A stretch of 42,904 bases of DNA from Thermoplasmata archaeon (GCA_021817245.1 JAKAVQ010000016.1:1-42904); one strand, 5' to 3'; positions 14,704-23,623 are shown, counted from the stretch's first letter. The notes: generated by a model not told the origin, from the letters alone. A program made the numbers and translations.

Positions 14704-15731
14704 CGCGGCAGGTCGCGGTGGTCGGAGGCTCCGGCTATGTCGGCGGGGAGCTCCTCCGCCTCCTCTTGCGGCATCCGGCGGTCGAGGTCGTCCAGGTGAC
14801 GTCGGACTCGATGGCCGGCCAGCCGATCGCGCGGGCGCACCCGAACCTTCGGAAGGTCTCCTCCCTGTCCTTCGTGCGCCACCAAGAGATCACCTCGGCC
14901 GACGCGGTGTTCGTTGCGACCCCGCACGGGGAGTCGATGGAGCGGATGCCCGAGCTCCTCAAGGGCTCGGGCGTGGTGGTCGACCTCTCCGCCGACTTCC
15001 GCCTCCACGACGCCGCGCTCTATCCCCTCTACTACCACCGGACGCATCCCCACCCGGAGCTGCTCGAGCGCGCGGTCTTGGGTCTGCCCGAGCTCTACCG
15101 CGACCGGATCCGATCCGCGTCGCTCATCGCGGTCCCGGGGTGCATCGCGACCGCATCCATCCTCGCGCTGCGGCCGCTCGCTCGGGCGGGCCGGGTGCGC
15201 GCGATGCCCGTGGTCGTCGACGCGAAGAGCGGCTCCTCGGCCAGCGGGCGTGACGCCGGGCCTGCCGGCCTTCACCCCGAGCGATCGGGGGTGATGCGGG
15301 CGTACGCCCCCGCCGGTCATCGCCACACGGCCGAGATCGAGCAAGAGACGGGGCTCTCGGTGGCCCTCTCGTGCCACGCCGTCGAGGCCGTCCGAGGGGT
15401 GCTCGCCACGGTGCACGCGTTCGTCGACCCTCCGGTCGACGAGAAGGAGCTCTGGCGGATCTATCGGGCCGCCTACGGCGGCGAGCCGTTCGTGCGGCTC
15501 GTCCACGAGACGACGGGGATCTACCGGGAGCCCGAGCCGAAGATCCTGGCCGGCACGAACTACTGCGACGTCGGCTTCGCCTCCGATCCGCGCACGAACC
15601 GGGTCGTCGCGCTCGCCGCGCTCGACAACCTGATGAAAGGGGCGGCCGGCAACGCCGTCCAGTGCTTCAACCTCCGGATCGGCGAGGCCGAAACGACCGG
15701 CCTCGACTACCTCGGTCTCCACCCGGTATAG
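14700..15731 (+). CDS. lysY: [LysW]-aminoadipate/glutamate semialdehyde reductase
   Basis: A 343-residue NADPH-dependent reductase of the ArgC/LysY family, which reduces the LysW-bound acyl phosphate to the semialdehyde. It shows the N-terminal Rossmann motif VVGGSGYVGGELLRLLLRHP, the FVATPHGESM segment, and the catalytic cysteine in AVPGCIATASI around residue 148. The DAKSGSSASGRD loop and the catalytic-histidine region PAGHRHTAEIEQ are also present. The ATG overlaps the lysX stop (ATGA). Length is normal. It may serve both arginine and lysine synthesis. Confidence 0.95.
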   Translation: MTRQVAVVGGSGYVGGELLRLLLRHPAVEVVQVTSDSMAGQPIARAHPNLRKVSSLSFVRHQEITSADAVFVATPHGESMERMPELLKGSGVVVDLSADFRLHDAALYPLYYHRTHPHPELLERAVLGLPELYRDRIRSASLIAVPGCIATASILALRPLARAGRVRAMPVVVDAKSGSSASGRDAGPAGLHPERSGVMRAYAPAGHRHTAEIEQETGLSVALSCHAVEAVRGVLATVHAFVDPPVDEKELWRIYRAAYGGEPFVRLVHETTGIYREPEPKILAGTNYCDVGFASDPRTNRVVALAALDNLMKGAAGNAVQCFNLRIGEAETTGLDYLGLHPV

Positions 15732-15736
15732 GACCG

Positions 15737-16531
15737 ATGACGCTCGTCGTGAAGGTCGGTGGTGCCGACGGGAACGCGATCGCCCCGGTGCTCGACGAGC
15801 TGGCCCACCGGACCGACTGCGTCCTCGTGCACGGCGGGTCGTCGGAGGTCGACCGTCTCGGAGAGGCGCTGGGACGCCCGTCCGAGTACTACACGTCGCC
15901 GAGCGGGGTCGTCTCCCGCCGCTCCGATCCCGCCCACCTCGAGGTCCTGGTCCTCGCCCTCGCGGGCCGGGTCCAGACCGAGCTGGTCCGCGGGCTCCTC
16001 GCCCGGGGGGCCCGCGCGGTGGGTCTGTCGGGGGTCGACGGTGGTCTCCTCCGAGCGAAGCGGAAGGAGGGGGCCCGGGCCGTGATCGACGGCCACGTCG
16101 TGCGCCTCCACGACGATCGCTCGGGCAGCGTCGAGGCTGTGCGCGCGGAGCTCCTCACGGTGCTCCTACGCTCCGGCTACTTACCGGTCGTCGGTCCCCC
16201 GGCGGTCACCGATGCGGGCGAGGTCGTGAACGTCGACGCCGACCGTGCGGCCGCGCGCGTGGCCGGGGCCCTCGGCGCGGAGGCCCTGGTCCTGCTGACG
16301 AACGTTCCCGGGCTGTTGCGAGACCCGGACGACCCCGCGAGCCGCATCCCCCGGATCCCTCGGGCGGAGTGGGAAACGGCGCTTGCGTACGCGAAGGGAC
16401 GGATGCGGAAGAAGCTCCTCGCCGCGCGCGACGCGGTCGAGGCCGGCGTCCCGCGTGCGGTCATCGGACCGTCCGATCGGCCCGATCCCGTCCGCAAGGC
16501 CCTCGATGGCGAGGGAACGGTGATCGAGTGA
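15737..16531 (+). CDS. lysZ: [LysW]-aminoadipate/glutamate kinase
   Basis: A 264-residue amino-acid kinase that phosphorylates the side-chain carboxylate of the LysW-bound amino acid. It has the N-terminal VVKVGGADGNAI nucleotide loop, the VLVHGGSSEVDRLGEAL motif, GRVQTELVRGLLARGARAVG, and the C-terminal VVNVDADRAAARVAGALGAE with LVLLTNVPGLL. The AKGRMRKKLLAARDAVEAGV helix at the end contributes to ATP binding in the ArgB/LysZ family. The ATG lies five bases after the lysY stop, and its own stop overlaps lysJ as GTGA. Confidence 0.95.
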   Translation: MTLVVKVGGADGNAIAPVLDELAHRTDCVLVHGGSSEVDRLGEALGRPSEYYTSPSGVVSRRSDPAHLEVLVLALAGRVQTELVRGLLARGARAVGLSGVDGGLLRAKRKEGARAVIDGHVVRLHDDRSGSVEAVRAELLTVLLRSGYLPVVGPPAVTDAGEVVNVDADRAAARVAGALGAEALVLLTNVPGLLRDPDDPASRIPRIPRAEWETALAYAKGRMRKKLLAARDAVEAGVPRAVIGPSDRPDPVRKALDGEGTVIE

Positions 16532-17682
16532 TCGCACCGGAGCGCTCCCATGAGTTCGGTGTTCCCCCCCTCCCCCGGCTCTCCCTCGTTCGCGGCGAAG
16601 GAGCCCGGTTCTGGGATGCGCGCGGACGATCGTACGTCGACCTCGGGGCGTCCCACGGGGTCGGGAACCTCGGTGCCTGCCCGCCCGAGGTCGTCCGGGC
16701 GATCACCGAGCAGGCCCGAGAGCTCATCCATCTCGGGAGCGGGTACGCAAACCCGGTGCGCACGGCCTTCCTCGAGCGCCTCCTCGCCCTGCTCCCGGCC
16801 TCGTTCTCGCGGGTCTTCCTGTCGAACTCGGGGACCGAGGCCGTCGAGGCGGCGATCAAGATCGCGCGGTCCGCGACCGGCCGCACGAAGGTCGTCGCCG
16901 CGATGCGTGGGTTCCACGGTCGCACGATGGGGTCGCTGAGCGCCACGTGGCGACGGGAGCTGCGGGAACCCTTCGAGCCGCTCGTCCCGGGATTCGTGCA
17001 CGTGGCGTTCAATGACGCGGCGGCCCTCGAGGCGGCGGTCGACGATTCGACCGCCCTCGTCCTGCTCGAGCCCGTCCAGGGGGAGGGCGGGGTCCACGTC
17101 GCGACCGCGGAGTTCCTCGAGCGGGCCCGATCGGCGACCGAACGGGCGGGCGCGCTGCTCGCTTTCGACGAGGTGCAGACCGGTATCGCCCGCACGGGGC
17201 GGCTGTTTGCCTTCGAGCGGTGGGGGATCGTCCCGGACCTTCTGCTGCTCGCCAAGTCGCTCGCGGGCGGGGTCCCGATCGGGGCGACGGTGACGACGAA
17301 CGAGGTCGCGGGTCGATTTCGGGGAACCCATCACTCGACGTTCGGCGGGAGCCCTCTCGCCTGCGCCGCGGGTCTTGCCGCGCTCGAGCTCACGGTGCGG
17401 GAGCGGCTTGCCGAGCGGGCCGAACGGCTCGGAGAGGTCGGTCGGCGGGCGCTCGTGTCGCTTCCCCCCGAGCGGGTCCGGGACGTCCGGGGGCTCGGTC
17501 TCCTCCTCGGCATCGAGCTGCGGGAGAAGGTCGCGCCGTACCTCGCGGCGCTCCAGGAGCGAGGCTTCCTCGCGATCCCGGCGGGGGCCACGGTCCTCCG
17601 GCTCCTTCCCCCGCTCGTGATCTCCGAGCCCGACTGGCAGGCCGGTCTCGCCGCGGTCCAGGGGGTGATCTCGGGTGGATGA
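16528..17682 (+). CDS. lysJ: [LysW]-aminoadipate/glutamate semialdehyde aminotransferase
   Basis: A 384-residue class III PLP aminotransferase (ArgD/LysJ type) that transaminates the LysW-bound semialdehyde to LysW-ornithine or LysW-lysine. The FLSNSGTEAVEAAIKIARS phosphate-binding stretch, GFHGRTMGSLSAT, LLAFDEVQTGIARTGRLFA and LLLLAKSLAGGVPIGA are present; the lysine in LLAKSLAGG is the Schiff-base residue. It starts with GTG inside the lysZ stop. Length is typical. The closely related HemL in this window is distinguished by its own motifs. Confidence 0.95.
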   Translation: MIAPERSHEFGVPPLPRLSLVRGEGARFWDARGRSYVDLGASHGVGNLGACPPEVVRAITEQARELIHLGSGYANPVRTAFLERLLALLPASFSRVFLSNSGTEAVEAAIKIARSATGRTKVVAAMRGFHGRTMGSLSATWRRELREPFEPLVPGFVHVAFNDAAALEAAVDDSTALVLLEPVQGEGGVHVATAEFLERARSATERAGALLAFDEVQTGIARTGRLFAFERWGIVPDLLLLAKSLAGGVPIGATVTTNEVAGRFRGTHHSTFGGSPLACAAGLAALELTVRERLAERAERLGEVGRRALVSLPPERVRDVRGLGLLLGIELREKVAPYLAALQERGFLAIPAGATVLRLLPPLVISEPDWQAGLAAVQGVISGG

Positions 17683-18736
17683 GCTCGACCGGCTGGCGCG
17701 GCTCCTCCGAAGGTACAGTCCGTCGGGTCGGGAGGCCGCGGCCGTTCGTGAGTTCCTCCGACAGGCTCGCGAGCTCGGCTACGCGACCCGCGTCGACGGC
17801 GTCGGGAACGGGATCGCTCGCATCGGCTCCGGCCGTCCCCGGGTGGTCTTTCTCGGACACATCGACACCGTCGAGGGCAAGCTTCCGGTGCTCCGGCGGG
17901 GTGAGCGGCTCTTCGGGCGCGGCGCGGTCGACGCGAAGGGCCCCCTGCTTGCGGCGTTGCTCGCGGGGCGGGCCCGGGGCGCGGCGGGGATGTTCGAAGT
18001 GGTCGCGGCCGTGGGAGAGGAGACCGACAGCCGGGGGACCCGCCATCTCCTGCGACGAGCGCCGCCGGACGCTCTCATCGCGGGAGAGCCGAGCGGCTGG
18101 GACGGGATCGCCCTCGGCTACAAAGGCGCCCTCGGGGTCCGGGCCACGTTCCGGGGGGCTCGCACGCACTCCTCCTCGCCCGTGCCGACCGCCTCGGACC
18201 GCGCGGTGTCGTGGATCATCGCCGTTCGATCGCTCGTCGCGGGACGGGACGGGGGGTCGCCGTTCCGATCCCTCACCGCGAAGACGACCGGTCTCGCCAG
18301 CGCCCCTCGCGGGCCGATCGAATTGGCCGAGGTCTGCCTCGACCTGCGACTGCCGCCAGGAACGGATACCGCGGGGGTCGAGCGGGAGCTCCGGGCCCTC
18401 GAGGGGCCTGACGCCCTCGAGGTGACGGGGCGGGTCGAACCGATCGAGGTGGAGCGGTCGAACCCGGTGGTCACCGCGCTGGTCGCGGGGGTCCGCGAGG
18501 TCGGTGGGCGGCCGACGCTCTACCGCAAGGGAGGTACCTCCGACCTCAACCTCGCGGTCCGCGCGTGGGGGGTACCGGGAGCCGCCTACGGCCCCGGAGA
18601 TCCTCACCTCGACCACACCGACCAAGAGCGTCTCTCCCTCGCCGATCTGGGCCGGGCGGTCCGGGTCCTCGAGGTCGCGCGGGAGCGCCTGGGGCGCTCG
18701 CTGCTCACTCCTCGACGATCGGACGAGAATGCTTGA
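17675..18736 (+). CDS. lysK: [LysW]-lysine/ornithine hydrolase
   Basis: A 353-residue M20-family zinc hydrolase that frees lysine or ornithine from LysW. It shows the metal ligand histidine in FLGHIDTVEG, the bridging aspartate in LFGRGAVDAKGPL, the catalytic/ligand pair in AVGEETDSRGTRHLL, a ligand glutamate in LIAGEPSGWDG, and the last histidine in DPHLDHTDQERL. The GTG at 17675 overlaps lysJ by eight bases. It is the last gene of the operon. Its final 32 bases overlap the convergent pirin gene, so transcription termination must occur inside or beyond pirin. Confidence 0.95.
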   Translation: MDELDRLARLLRRYSPSGREAAAVREFLRQARELGYATRVDGVGNGIARIGSGRPRVVFLGHIDTVEGKLPVLRRGERLFGRGAVDAKGPLLAALLAGRARGAAGMFEVVAAVGEETDSRGTRHLLRRAPPDALIAGEPSGWDGIALGYKGALGVRATFRGARTHSSSPVPTASDRAVSWIIAVRSLVAGRDGGSPFRSLTAKTTGLASAPRGPIELAEVCLDLRLPPGTDTAGVERELRALEGPDALEVTGRVEPIEVERSNPVVTALVAGVREVGGRPTLYRKGGTSDLNLAVRAWGVPGAAYGPGDPHLDHTDQERLSLADLGRAVRVLEVARERLGRSLLTPRRSDENA

Positions 18737-19580
18737 TGAAGTCCCCGCGGTCGAGCTCGCGCATCGCCTGGAGGAGCTCCTCCCGTCGGTTCATGACGAT
18801 CGGGCCGTACCAGGCGACCGGCTCGTGAAGCGGCCGACCCGAAACGAGAAGGAAGCGCAACCCACGATCCCCCGCCGTCGCCCGAACCCGCCCCTCGGGG
18901 CCGAAGAGGGCCGTCTCACCGCCGGTCACGGGAGCGGAGTCTCCGCCGTCGAAGCTCCCCTCGCCGTCCACGGCGTGCGCGAAGACGGTGTACCCGCGGG
19001 AGGTCGGGAGCTCGAACGTTCCGCCCGGGACGACGGAGACGTCGAGGTATGTCGGATCGACCGAGATCCCCCGGACCGGACCCTCGACGCTCCCGAAGCG
19101 CCCGGCGACGACCCGGATCCGGTCGCCGGCATCGTTCGTGACGACGGGAAATTCGCCGGCCGAGAGTCCTCGGTAGGCCGGGACGCTCATCTTCTCCGCC
19201 GAAGGGACGTTCACCCAGAGCTGGAAGCCCGACATCGTGCCGTCGGTCTTCTGGGGCATCTCCTGGTGGATGATGCCGCTCCCCGAGTTCATCCACTGCA
19301 CGTCGCCCGCGCCGATCACCCCGCGGTTGCCGAGGGTATCGCCGTGGGCGACCTGGCCATCGAGGACGTAGGTGACGGTCTCGATTCCGCGATGGGGATG
19401 CCAGGGAAAGCCCGCGAGGTAGTCCTCGGGATTGCTCGAGCCGAAGCGGTCGAGCAGCAGGAACGGGTCGAAGAGCGGGACCTCGTTGTTCGAGAACGAC
19501 CGCTTCAGTCGGACGCCGGCCCCCTCGAGCGTCGGGACTCCGGGGAAGCGGTGCGTGATGGACCGTACGGGTTCGGGCAT
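18705..19580 (-). CDS. pirin family protein
   Basis: A 291-residue bicupin of the pirin family. The N-terminal cupin carries the metal-binding motif GFPWHPHRGIETVTYVLDG (His, His, then further His in GSGIIHQEMP), and the HGDTLGNRGVIGAGDVQWM strand is typical. The C-terminal half has the pirin signature ending RGLRFLLVSGRPLHEPVAWY. Some pirins oxidise quercetin and others modulate other proteins; the role here is unknown. The ATG lies 21-27 bases from a GAATTAC box (19601-19607). It is convergent with, and overlaps, lysK by 32 bases. Confidence 0.93.
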   Translation of the reverse strand: MPEPVRSITHRFPGVPTLEGAGVRLKRSFSNNEVPLFDPFLLLDRFGSSNPEDYLAGFPWHPHRGIETVTYVLDGQVAHGDTLGNRGVIGAGDVQWMNSGSGIIHQEMPQKTDGTMSGFQLWVNVPSAEKMSVPAYRGLSAGEFPVVTNDAGDRIRVVAGRFGSVEGPVRGISVDPTYLDVSVVPGGTFELPTSRGYTVFAHAVDGEGSFDGGDSAPVTGGETALFGPEGRVRATAGDRGLRFLLVSGRPLHEPVAWYGPIVMNRREELLQAMRELDRGDFIKHSRPIVEE

Positions 19581-19584
19581 GGTC

Positions 19585-19644
19585 GTAACCTCAAACCATC
19601 GAATTACTTTGGGTAACTTAAAGGGGAGGGGGCGTCGAGGTTAC
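19585..19644. promoter_or_regulatory. AT-rich divergent promoter region with inverted GTAACCTC repeat
   Basis: GTAACCTC (19585-19592) and its reverse complement GAGGTTAC (19637-19644) flank a segment that holds GAATTAC and a GTAACTTAAAG stretch upstream of pirin. The layout could be a regulator-binding pair or simply the pirin promoter. Confidence 0.35.
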
Positions 19645-19704
19645 TCGGCGGCGGTCCCGGAACGCGGTCCCCCCCGGATCATCCCGCACCGACCCCGTCC
19701 CGGG

Positions 19705-19710
19705 TTTATC
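19705..19710 (+). promoter_or_regulatory. TATA-like box of the zinc-ribbon membrane protein gene
   Basis: TTTATC, 26-31 bases before the ATG at 19736. Sequence and spacing fit a leaderless transcript. Confidence 0.5.
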
Positions 19711-19735
19711 TGGGAGAACGGCCTTTCACCCACCC

Positions 19736-20623
19736 ATGGCGACCCGCTTCTGCAGTAGCTGCGGCCGGCCGCTCGTGACCGGGGCTGCGTTCTGCCCCAA
19801 CTGCGGCGCGGCGGTCGCGCCCGGACCGACCCCGACCGGCGGTGCGACGGTGGCGGGGGCCGCGGGCGGAGTGCCGTTCGCGTACGCGCCCGCACCGGCG
19901 GGAAACTATCCGGGGACCGTCATGGCCGGCCTGCCGAACGGTCCGACGCCCGCGAGCCGCTCGAACGACCTCTCGGCGCTGTCCGCGGCGAACCTCGCCG
20001 CGATCCTCGCGCTGATCGCTGCCGTGGTCTCGTTCCTCGACCTCACGGCCGGCCGTATCGGTACCGCGCTTACGGTCGCTCCGGGCGGGACAACGAGTAC
20101 CTCGGTCACCCTACCCGACCCCCGCCTGCTCGCGGTTCTCCTCATCGCGGGGGCGGCCTTCCTGATCGCCGAACTCCTCCTCTGGCGTGTCGGCTTCCGC
20201 CACCTCGCCCATGTCGACCCGCGGTTTGGGAGCCCCGCGACCCTCGCCCTTGTCGCGATCGTCGGTTTCGTGGTCGTGTGGGTGGGGGTCGCACTGCTGC
20301 TCAACGGTCTCTACAGCGCCGTCGCGTGCGCCGGATCGGGCGGCCCGCTCACCGTCTCGTGCCTCAACACCTCGACCTTCTGGATCGGGCTCGCCCTGGT
20401 CGTGATCGGGGCGATCGCAGCCCTGGTCGGCGAGATCGGGGTGCTGATCGGGATCTGGCGGCTCGGGACGCGCTACGACGATCCCCTGTTCAAGGCGGCC
20501 GCGATCCTGACCCTGATCCCGATTCTCAGCATCGTCGCCGCGATCCTCATCCTCGTCGGGGTCCACAACGCGCGAGAGCGGGTCCAGCGATTGGCCGTGG
20601 GGGTCCCGCCCGCGACGCTGTAG
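19736..20623 (+). CDS. zinc-ribbon, DUF973-like multispan membrane protein
   Basis: A 295-residue protein with an N-terminal zinc ribbon (Cys6, Cys9, Cys20, Cys23 in CSSCG and CPNCG), a Gly/Ala/Pro-rich linker to about residue 75, and about five hydrophobic segments (near residues 83-105, 130-152, 169-190, 216-238 and 255-277). The last part, IGIWRLGTRYDDPLFKAAAI followed by ILSIVAAILILVGVHNAR, is the pattern of the archaeal DUF973 membrane family. The ribbon would face the cytoplasm. No enzymatic motif is visible and the function is unknown. It stands alone, with its own TATA-like box upstream and a gene-free stretch after it. Confidence 0.8.
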   Translation: MATRFCSSCGRPLVTGAAFCPNCGAAVAPGPTPTGGATVAGAAGGVPFAYAPAPAGNYPGTVMAGLPNGPTPASRSNDLSALSAANLAAILALIAAVVSFLDLTAGRIGTALTVAPGGTTSTSVTLPDPRLLAVLLIAGAAFLIAELLLWRVGFRHLAHVDPRFGSPATLALVAIVGFVVVWVGVALLLNGLYSAVACAGSGGPLTVSCLNTSTFWIGLALVVIGAIAALVGEIGVLIGIWRLGTRYDDPLFKAAAILTLIPILSIVAAILILVGVHNARERVQRLAVGVPPATL

Positions 20624-21030
20624 CGGCCGGGTCGCCCCGGCCGTCCGGTCCAACTCCGTCCCCCGACCCGACCATCGGTCTAGGGAACACGGGCGGAGCG
20701 TAGAGACACGAGCGGACGCGGGCGCGCTCCCGCTTCGGACCGGGGGATCCACCCTCAGAGGACGCCGATCTCGCCCTCCCGAAGACTCGCTCGCCTCGGC
20801 GAGCGGTGCCCACCGAAGGTCGCCACGAGTGGCGTCGGAGGCCGGGCGCCGATGCGGAGAACGAAGCTTAGGGTCTCGGGGCACAGCGGCGATCGGCATC
20901 GACCTCGACGCTTCGCGGCCCCCGGGCCCACGCTCCGAAGTCCGCACTCGACGAAGGCGGCGGACCGGAGGGTCGCAGGTGGACCGTCGTAGGAGGGCGG
21001 TACCCGGACCGAGGCGGATTGCCGCTCGAG
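20624..21030. other. gene-free interval between convergent genes
   Basis: A stretch of 407 bases between two convergent genes. No frame shows a family motif and there is no clear TATA box, tRNA or terminator. Short GC-rich inverted repeats (for example CTCGCCTCGGCGAG near 20792) are present but are expected by chance at this base composition. Confidence 0.4.
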
Positions 21031-22005
21031 CTAGAGCCGGACGTCGATGCCGAGCCCCCGAGACCGGGCCTCTCGGGCGACCCACTGTGCGGCCGCCAGG
21101 TCCTCGACCGCGAGGCCGAGGGACTTGAACAGGGTGATCTCGTCGGGGGCGCGCCGGCCGGGGACCTGGCCGAGGAGGAGCTCGCCGAGCTCCCCCACGA
21201 CGTGGTCGGGGGCGATTGCCCCCTCGTCCCGAGGAATACGGAGGTCGTCGGCCTCGGTCCATGCCGACTCCCGTCGGTCGACGTACACTCGCGCGCGGGC
21301 GACGGCCGCAGTCGTGAGCTCCCGCGCTCCGGGCGCGGAGGCGCCCACGGCGTTGATGTGGATGCCCGGCCCGAGCCAGCTCCCGTCGACGATCGGCGCG
21401 GAGCTTCCCGAGACGGTGCAGAGGATCTCCGCGGAACGGACCGCGGCCTCCCGATCCTCTGTGGCATCGACCGGGAGGTCGTCGCGGGCCAGCAACCCGG
21501 CGAGGGCGCGCGCCCGTTCCGGCCGTCGGTCCCAGACGCGGATCTCGTCGAGGGTCCGGGTGGCCGCGAGGGCGCGAACATGCGCTGCCGCTTGGGCGCC
21601 GCTGCCGAGGAGGGTGAGCCGGGTCGCCTCCGGGCGCGCGAGGAGGCGCGTCGCGAGCGTGCTCACGGCCGCGGTCCGGATCTCGGTGATCGCGGTGCCG
21701 TCCACGAAGGCGGCCAAGGTCCCATCGGCCGGGTCGAAGAGTGCCACGAACCCCTGGTGGCTCGCACGTCCGAGGTCGCGGTTCGATGGGAGCACGCTCA
21801 CCACCTTGAGCCCCACCGCCGCCGGTTCGAGCAGGGCGCCGGGCATCGTCACCACGGCGATCGGTGGGTGCGGCATGCGGACGACGCTGCGCAGCGGCTG
21901 CACGGCCTTCCCGCTCGCGAGCGCACGGAGGGCCCCCTCCATGAGCCCGACGCAGGTCGGGTAATCGAGCAGCTCCCGCACCGTCCGTTCGTCGACGAGC
22001 CGCAT
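21031..22005 (-). CDS. ornithine cyclodeaminase / mu-crystallin family protein
   Basis: A 324-residue NAD(P)-binding enzyme of the ornithine cyclodeaminase, alanine dehydrogenase and mu-crystallin family. The motifs seen are GLKVVSVLPSNRDLGRASHQ, LAAFVDGTAITEIRTAAVS, the Rossmann loop LTLLGSGAQAAAHVRALA, and GIHINAVGASAPGARELT. The ATG at 22005 is preceded by GGAAGGAG as a ribosome site. Substrate assignment within the family is unreliable from sequence: it could make proline from ornithine, or interconvert pyruvate and alanine. Proximity to an arginine operon and to an amino-acid permease supports amino-acid metabolism. It is divergent from the permease, 129 bases apart. Confidence 0.88.
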   Translation of the reverse strand: MRLVDERTVRELLDYPTCVGLMEGALRALASGKAVQPLRSVVRMPHPPIAVVTMPGALLEPAAVGLKVVSVLPSNRDLGRASHQGFVALFDPADGTLAAFVDGTAITEIRTAAVSTLATRLLARPEATRLTLLGSGAQAAAHVRALAATRTLDEIRVWDRRPERARALAGLLARDDLPVDATEDREAAVRSAEILCTVSGSSAPIVDGSWLGPGIHINAVGASAPGARELTTAAVARARVYVDRRESAWTEADDLRIPRDEGAIAPDHVVGELGELLLGQVPGRRAPDEITLFKSLGLAVEDLAAAQWVAREARSRGLGIDVRL

Positions 22006-22104
22006 GGGGTTACCGTCTCCTTCCGGGATCCGAACGTCCCGCCGTCCGGCGATCCCGCCGCCCGCCGGGCCGCGCTGAGGCGTTCCGCTTACCCCCCTCG
22101 CCCC

Positions 22105-22113
22105 TCTTATTAG
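22105..22113 (+). promoter_or_regulatory. TATA-like box of the APC permease gene
   Basis: CTTATTAGG, 22-30 bases before the GTG at 22135, well spaced for leaderless initiation. Confidence 0.45.
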
Positions 22114-22134
22114 GCGCGGCTTCGAGACGGGCGG

Positions 22135-23544
22135 GTGCCCGACACGTCCGCGATCGCTCCCCTCCGGTCCTCGGAGAGCGCGCGTCCACCGGGAGGACGG
22201 CCGGCGGATCCGCCTCCGCCCGCTGCGTCGGCTCGGGAGGTGGGACTTCGACGATCGATCCGGACCCGTCACGCGGTGGCGCTGTACGTGAGCTCCGTGC
22301 TCGGCTCGGGGATCCTGGTGCTTCCGGGCCTTGCGGCGCGCATCGCAGGGCCCGGCTCGCTCGTGGCTTGGGGGTTCCTCGCGTTCGCCACCCTTCCGTT
22401 CGCCTTCACCTTCGCCTCGCTCTCGGCGCGTCGCCCGGAGTCGGGCGGGATCTACGGGTTCGTCAAAGAGGCGTTCGGGTCTCGCGCCGGCGTCGTCACG
22501 GGATGGCTGTTCGCCCTGTGGGTCATTACCGGGGTTCCCGCGGTCGCGCTGATCGCGGCCTCGTACCTTGGCTACGCGTTCCCCCTGAGCCGGCCCGAGA
22601 CGTACGTGCTCGGCTACCTGATCGTGGGGGCAGCGTACGCCGTGAACCTCCGGGGCATCGTCGTGAGCAACCGGGTCCAGCTCGCGGTCATCGGCGCGAT
22701 CGTCGCACTGCTCATCGGGGCGATCGCCTTCTCGGGGGCGCGGGTCCACGCCGCCAATTTCCAACCGTTCCTTCCGTTCGGCTGGCTGCCCATCGGGACC
22801 GCGGCGGCGCTGATCTTCTGGTCGTTCCTCGGGTACGAGAACGTCTCGAACGTGGCCGAAGAGTTCCAGGACCCGGCGCGGGACTTCCCGCGCAGTGTCT
22901 CGATCAGCGTCGCCCTGGTCGGCGGACTCTACTTCGCGGCCGCCTTCGTCACCGTCGGCACGGCCGCGTACTCGGCGGGAGGGAGCGTCGCTCCGTTCGC
23001 GGCACTCCTCGGAAACCTCGTCGGTCCCTACGGTGAGGACGGCACGGCGATCCTCGCCGTCTTCATCATCTTCGGGGTCGTGAACGCCTACACCACCGGA
23101 ATGTCCCGGGTCATGTACGCGGTCGCGCGCGACGGAGGATTCCCGAGCGCCCTCGCCCATCTCGATCCCCGCACTCGGGCCCCCGACCGGGCGTTGTACG
23201 TGCTCCTGGGGGGGTCGACCGTCGTCTTCACGGCGTACTACTTCGCGGGCGTCGACCTCACCGCCGCCCTGCTCGTCGCGAGCGGAGCCGCCCTCCTCAC
23301 CTACGTCCTCGGCTCGGCGGCCGGCGTCCGCTTGCGCCCTCCGATCCTCGGTGCGCCCTGGGCCTCCCGCTGGTTCCCGGCGATCTCCCTTGCGATCTCG
23401 CTGGTCGTCCTTCCGTTCATCGGCCCGCTGGTCTTCGTAGGTCTCGGCACGGTCCTCGCCGCCGTCGCCTATTCCGCCGTTTCGCCCCGTTCCCGGAGGG
23501 GACGGCGCGGCGACCGAGCTCCCGAAAAGTCCGGGGAGCCGTAG
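22135..23544 (+). CDS. APC family amino-acid permease
   Basis: A 469-residue secondary transporter of the amino acid-polyamine-organocation superfamily with about 12 membrane helices. The first helix has the unwound-helix glycines in LYVSSVLGSGILVLPG, the typical substrate-site motif. ARRPESGGIYGFVKEAFG and FWSFLGYENVSNVAEEFQDP are the other family landmarks. The N-terminal 35 residues are Pro/Ala-rich and cytoplasmic, and the C-terminus is basic. It starts at GTG 22135, chosen by the box upstream. The nearest bacterial analogues are YjeH-like exporters and basic amino-acid carriers, but the substrate cannot be fixed. Confidence 0.9.
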   Translation: MPDTSAIAPLRSSESARPPGGRPADPPPPAASAREVGLRRSIRTRHAVALYVSSVLGSGILVLPGLAARIAGPGSLVAWGFLAFATLPFAFTFASLSARRPESGGIYGFVKEAFGSRAGVVTGWLFALWVITGVPAVALIAASYLGYAFPLSRPETYVLGYLIVGAAYAVNLRGIVVSNRVQLAVIGAIVALLIGAIAFSGARVHAANFQPFLPFGWLPIGTAAALIFWSFLGYENVSNVAEEFQDPARDFPRSVSISVALVGGLYFAAAFVTVGTAAYSAGGSVAPFAALLGNLVGPYGEDGTAILAVFIIFGVVNAYTTGMSRVMYAVARDGGFPSALAHLDPRTRAPDRALYVLLGGSTVVFTAYYFAGVDLTAALLVASGAALLTYVLGSAAGVRLRPPILGAPWASRWFPAISLAISLVVLPFIGPLVFVGLGTVLAAVAYSAVSPRSRRGRRGDRAPEKSGEP

Positions 23545-23623
23545 GGCACGCTGGGTCGGCCCTTCCCCGATGGGACGGGAGGAGTACGTCTCGCCCCGCG
23601 GACGGTCCGGTTCGTACACCCCA

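Noticed and set aside
21031-23619. An open frame of over 800 codons on the minus strand, running across the APC permease gene.
   Set aside because: Only the last 324 codons match a family (ornithine cyclodeaminase). The rest is antisense to a strong 12-helix permease and reads as Arg/Glu/Asp/Gly-rich low-complexity sequence, as expected in GC-rich DNA.
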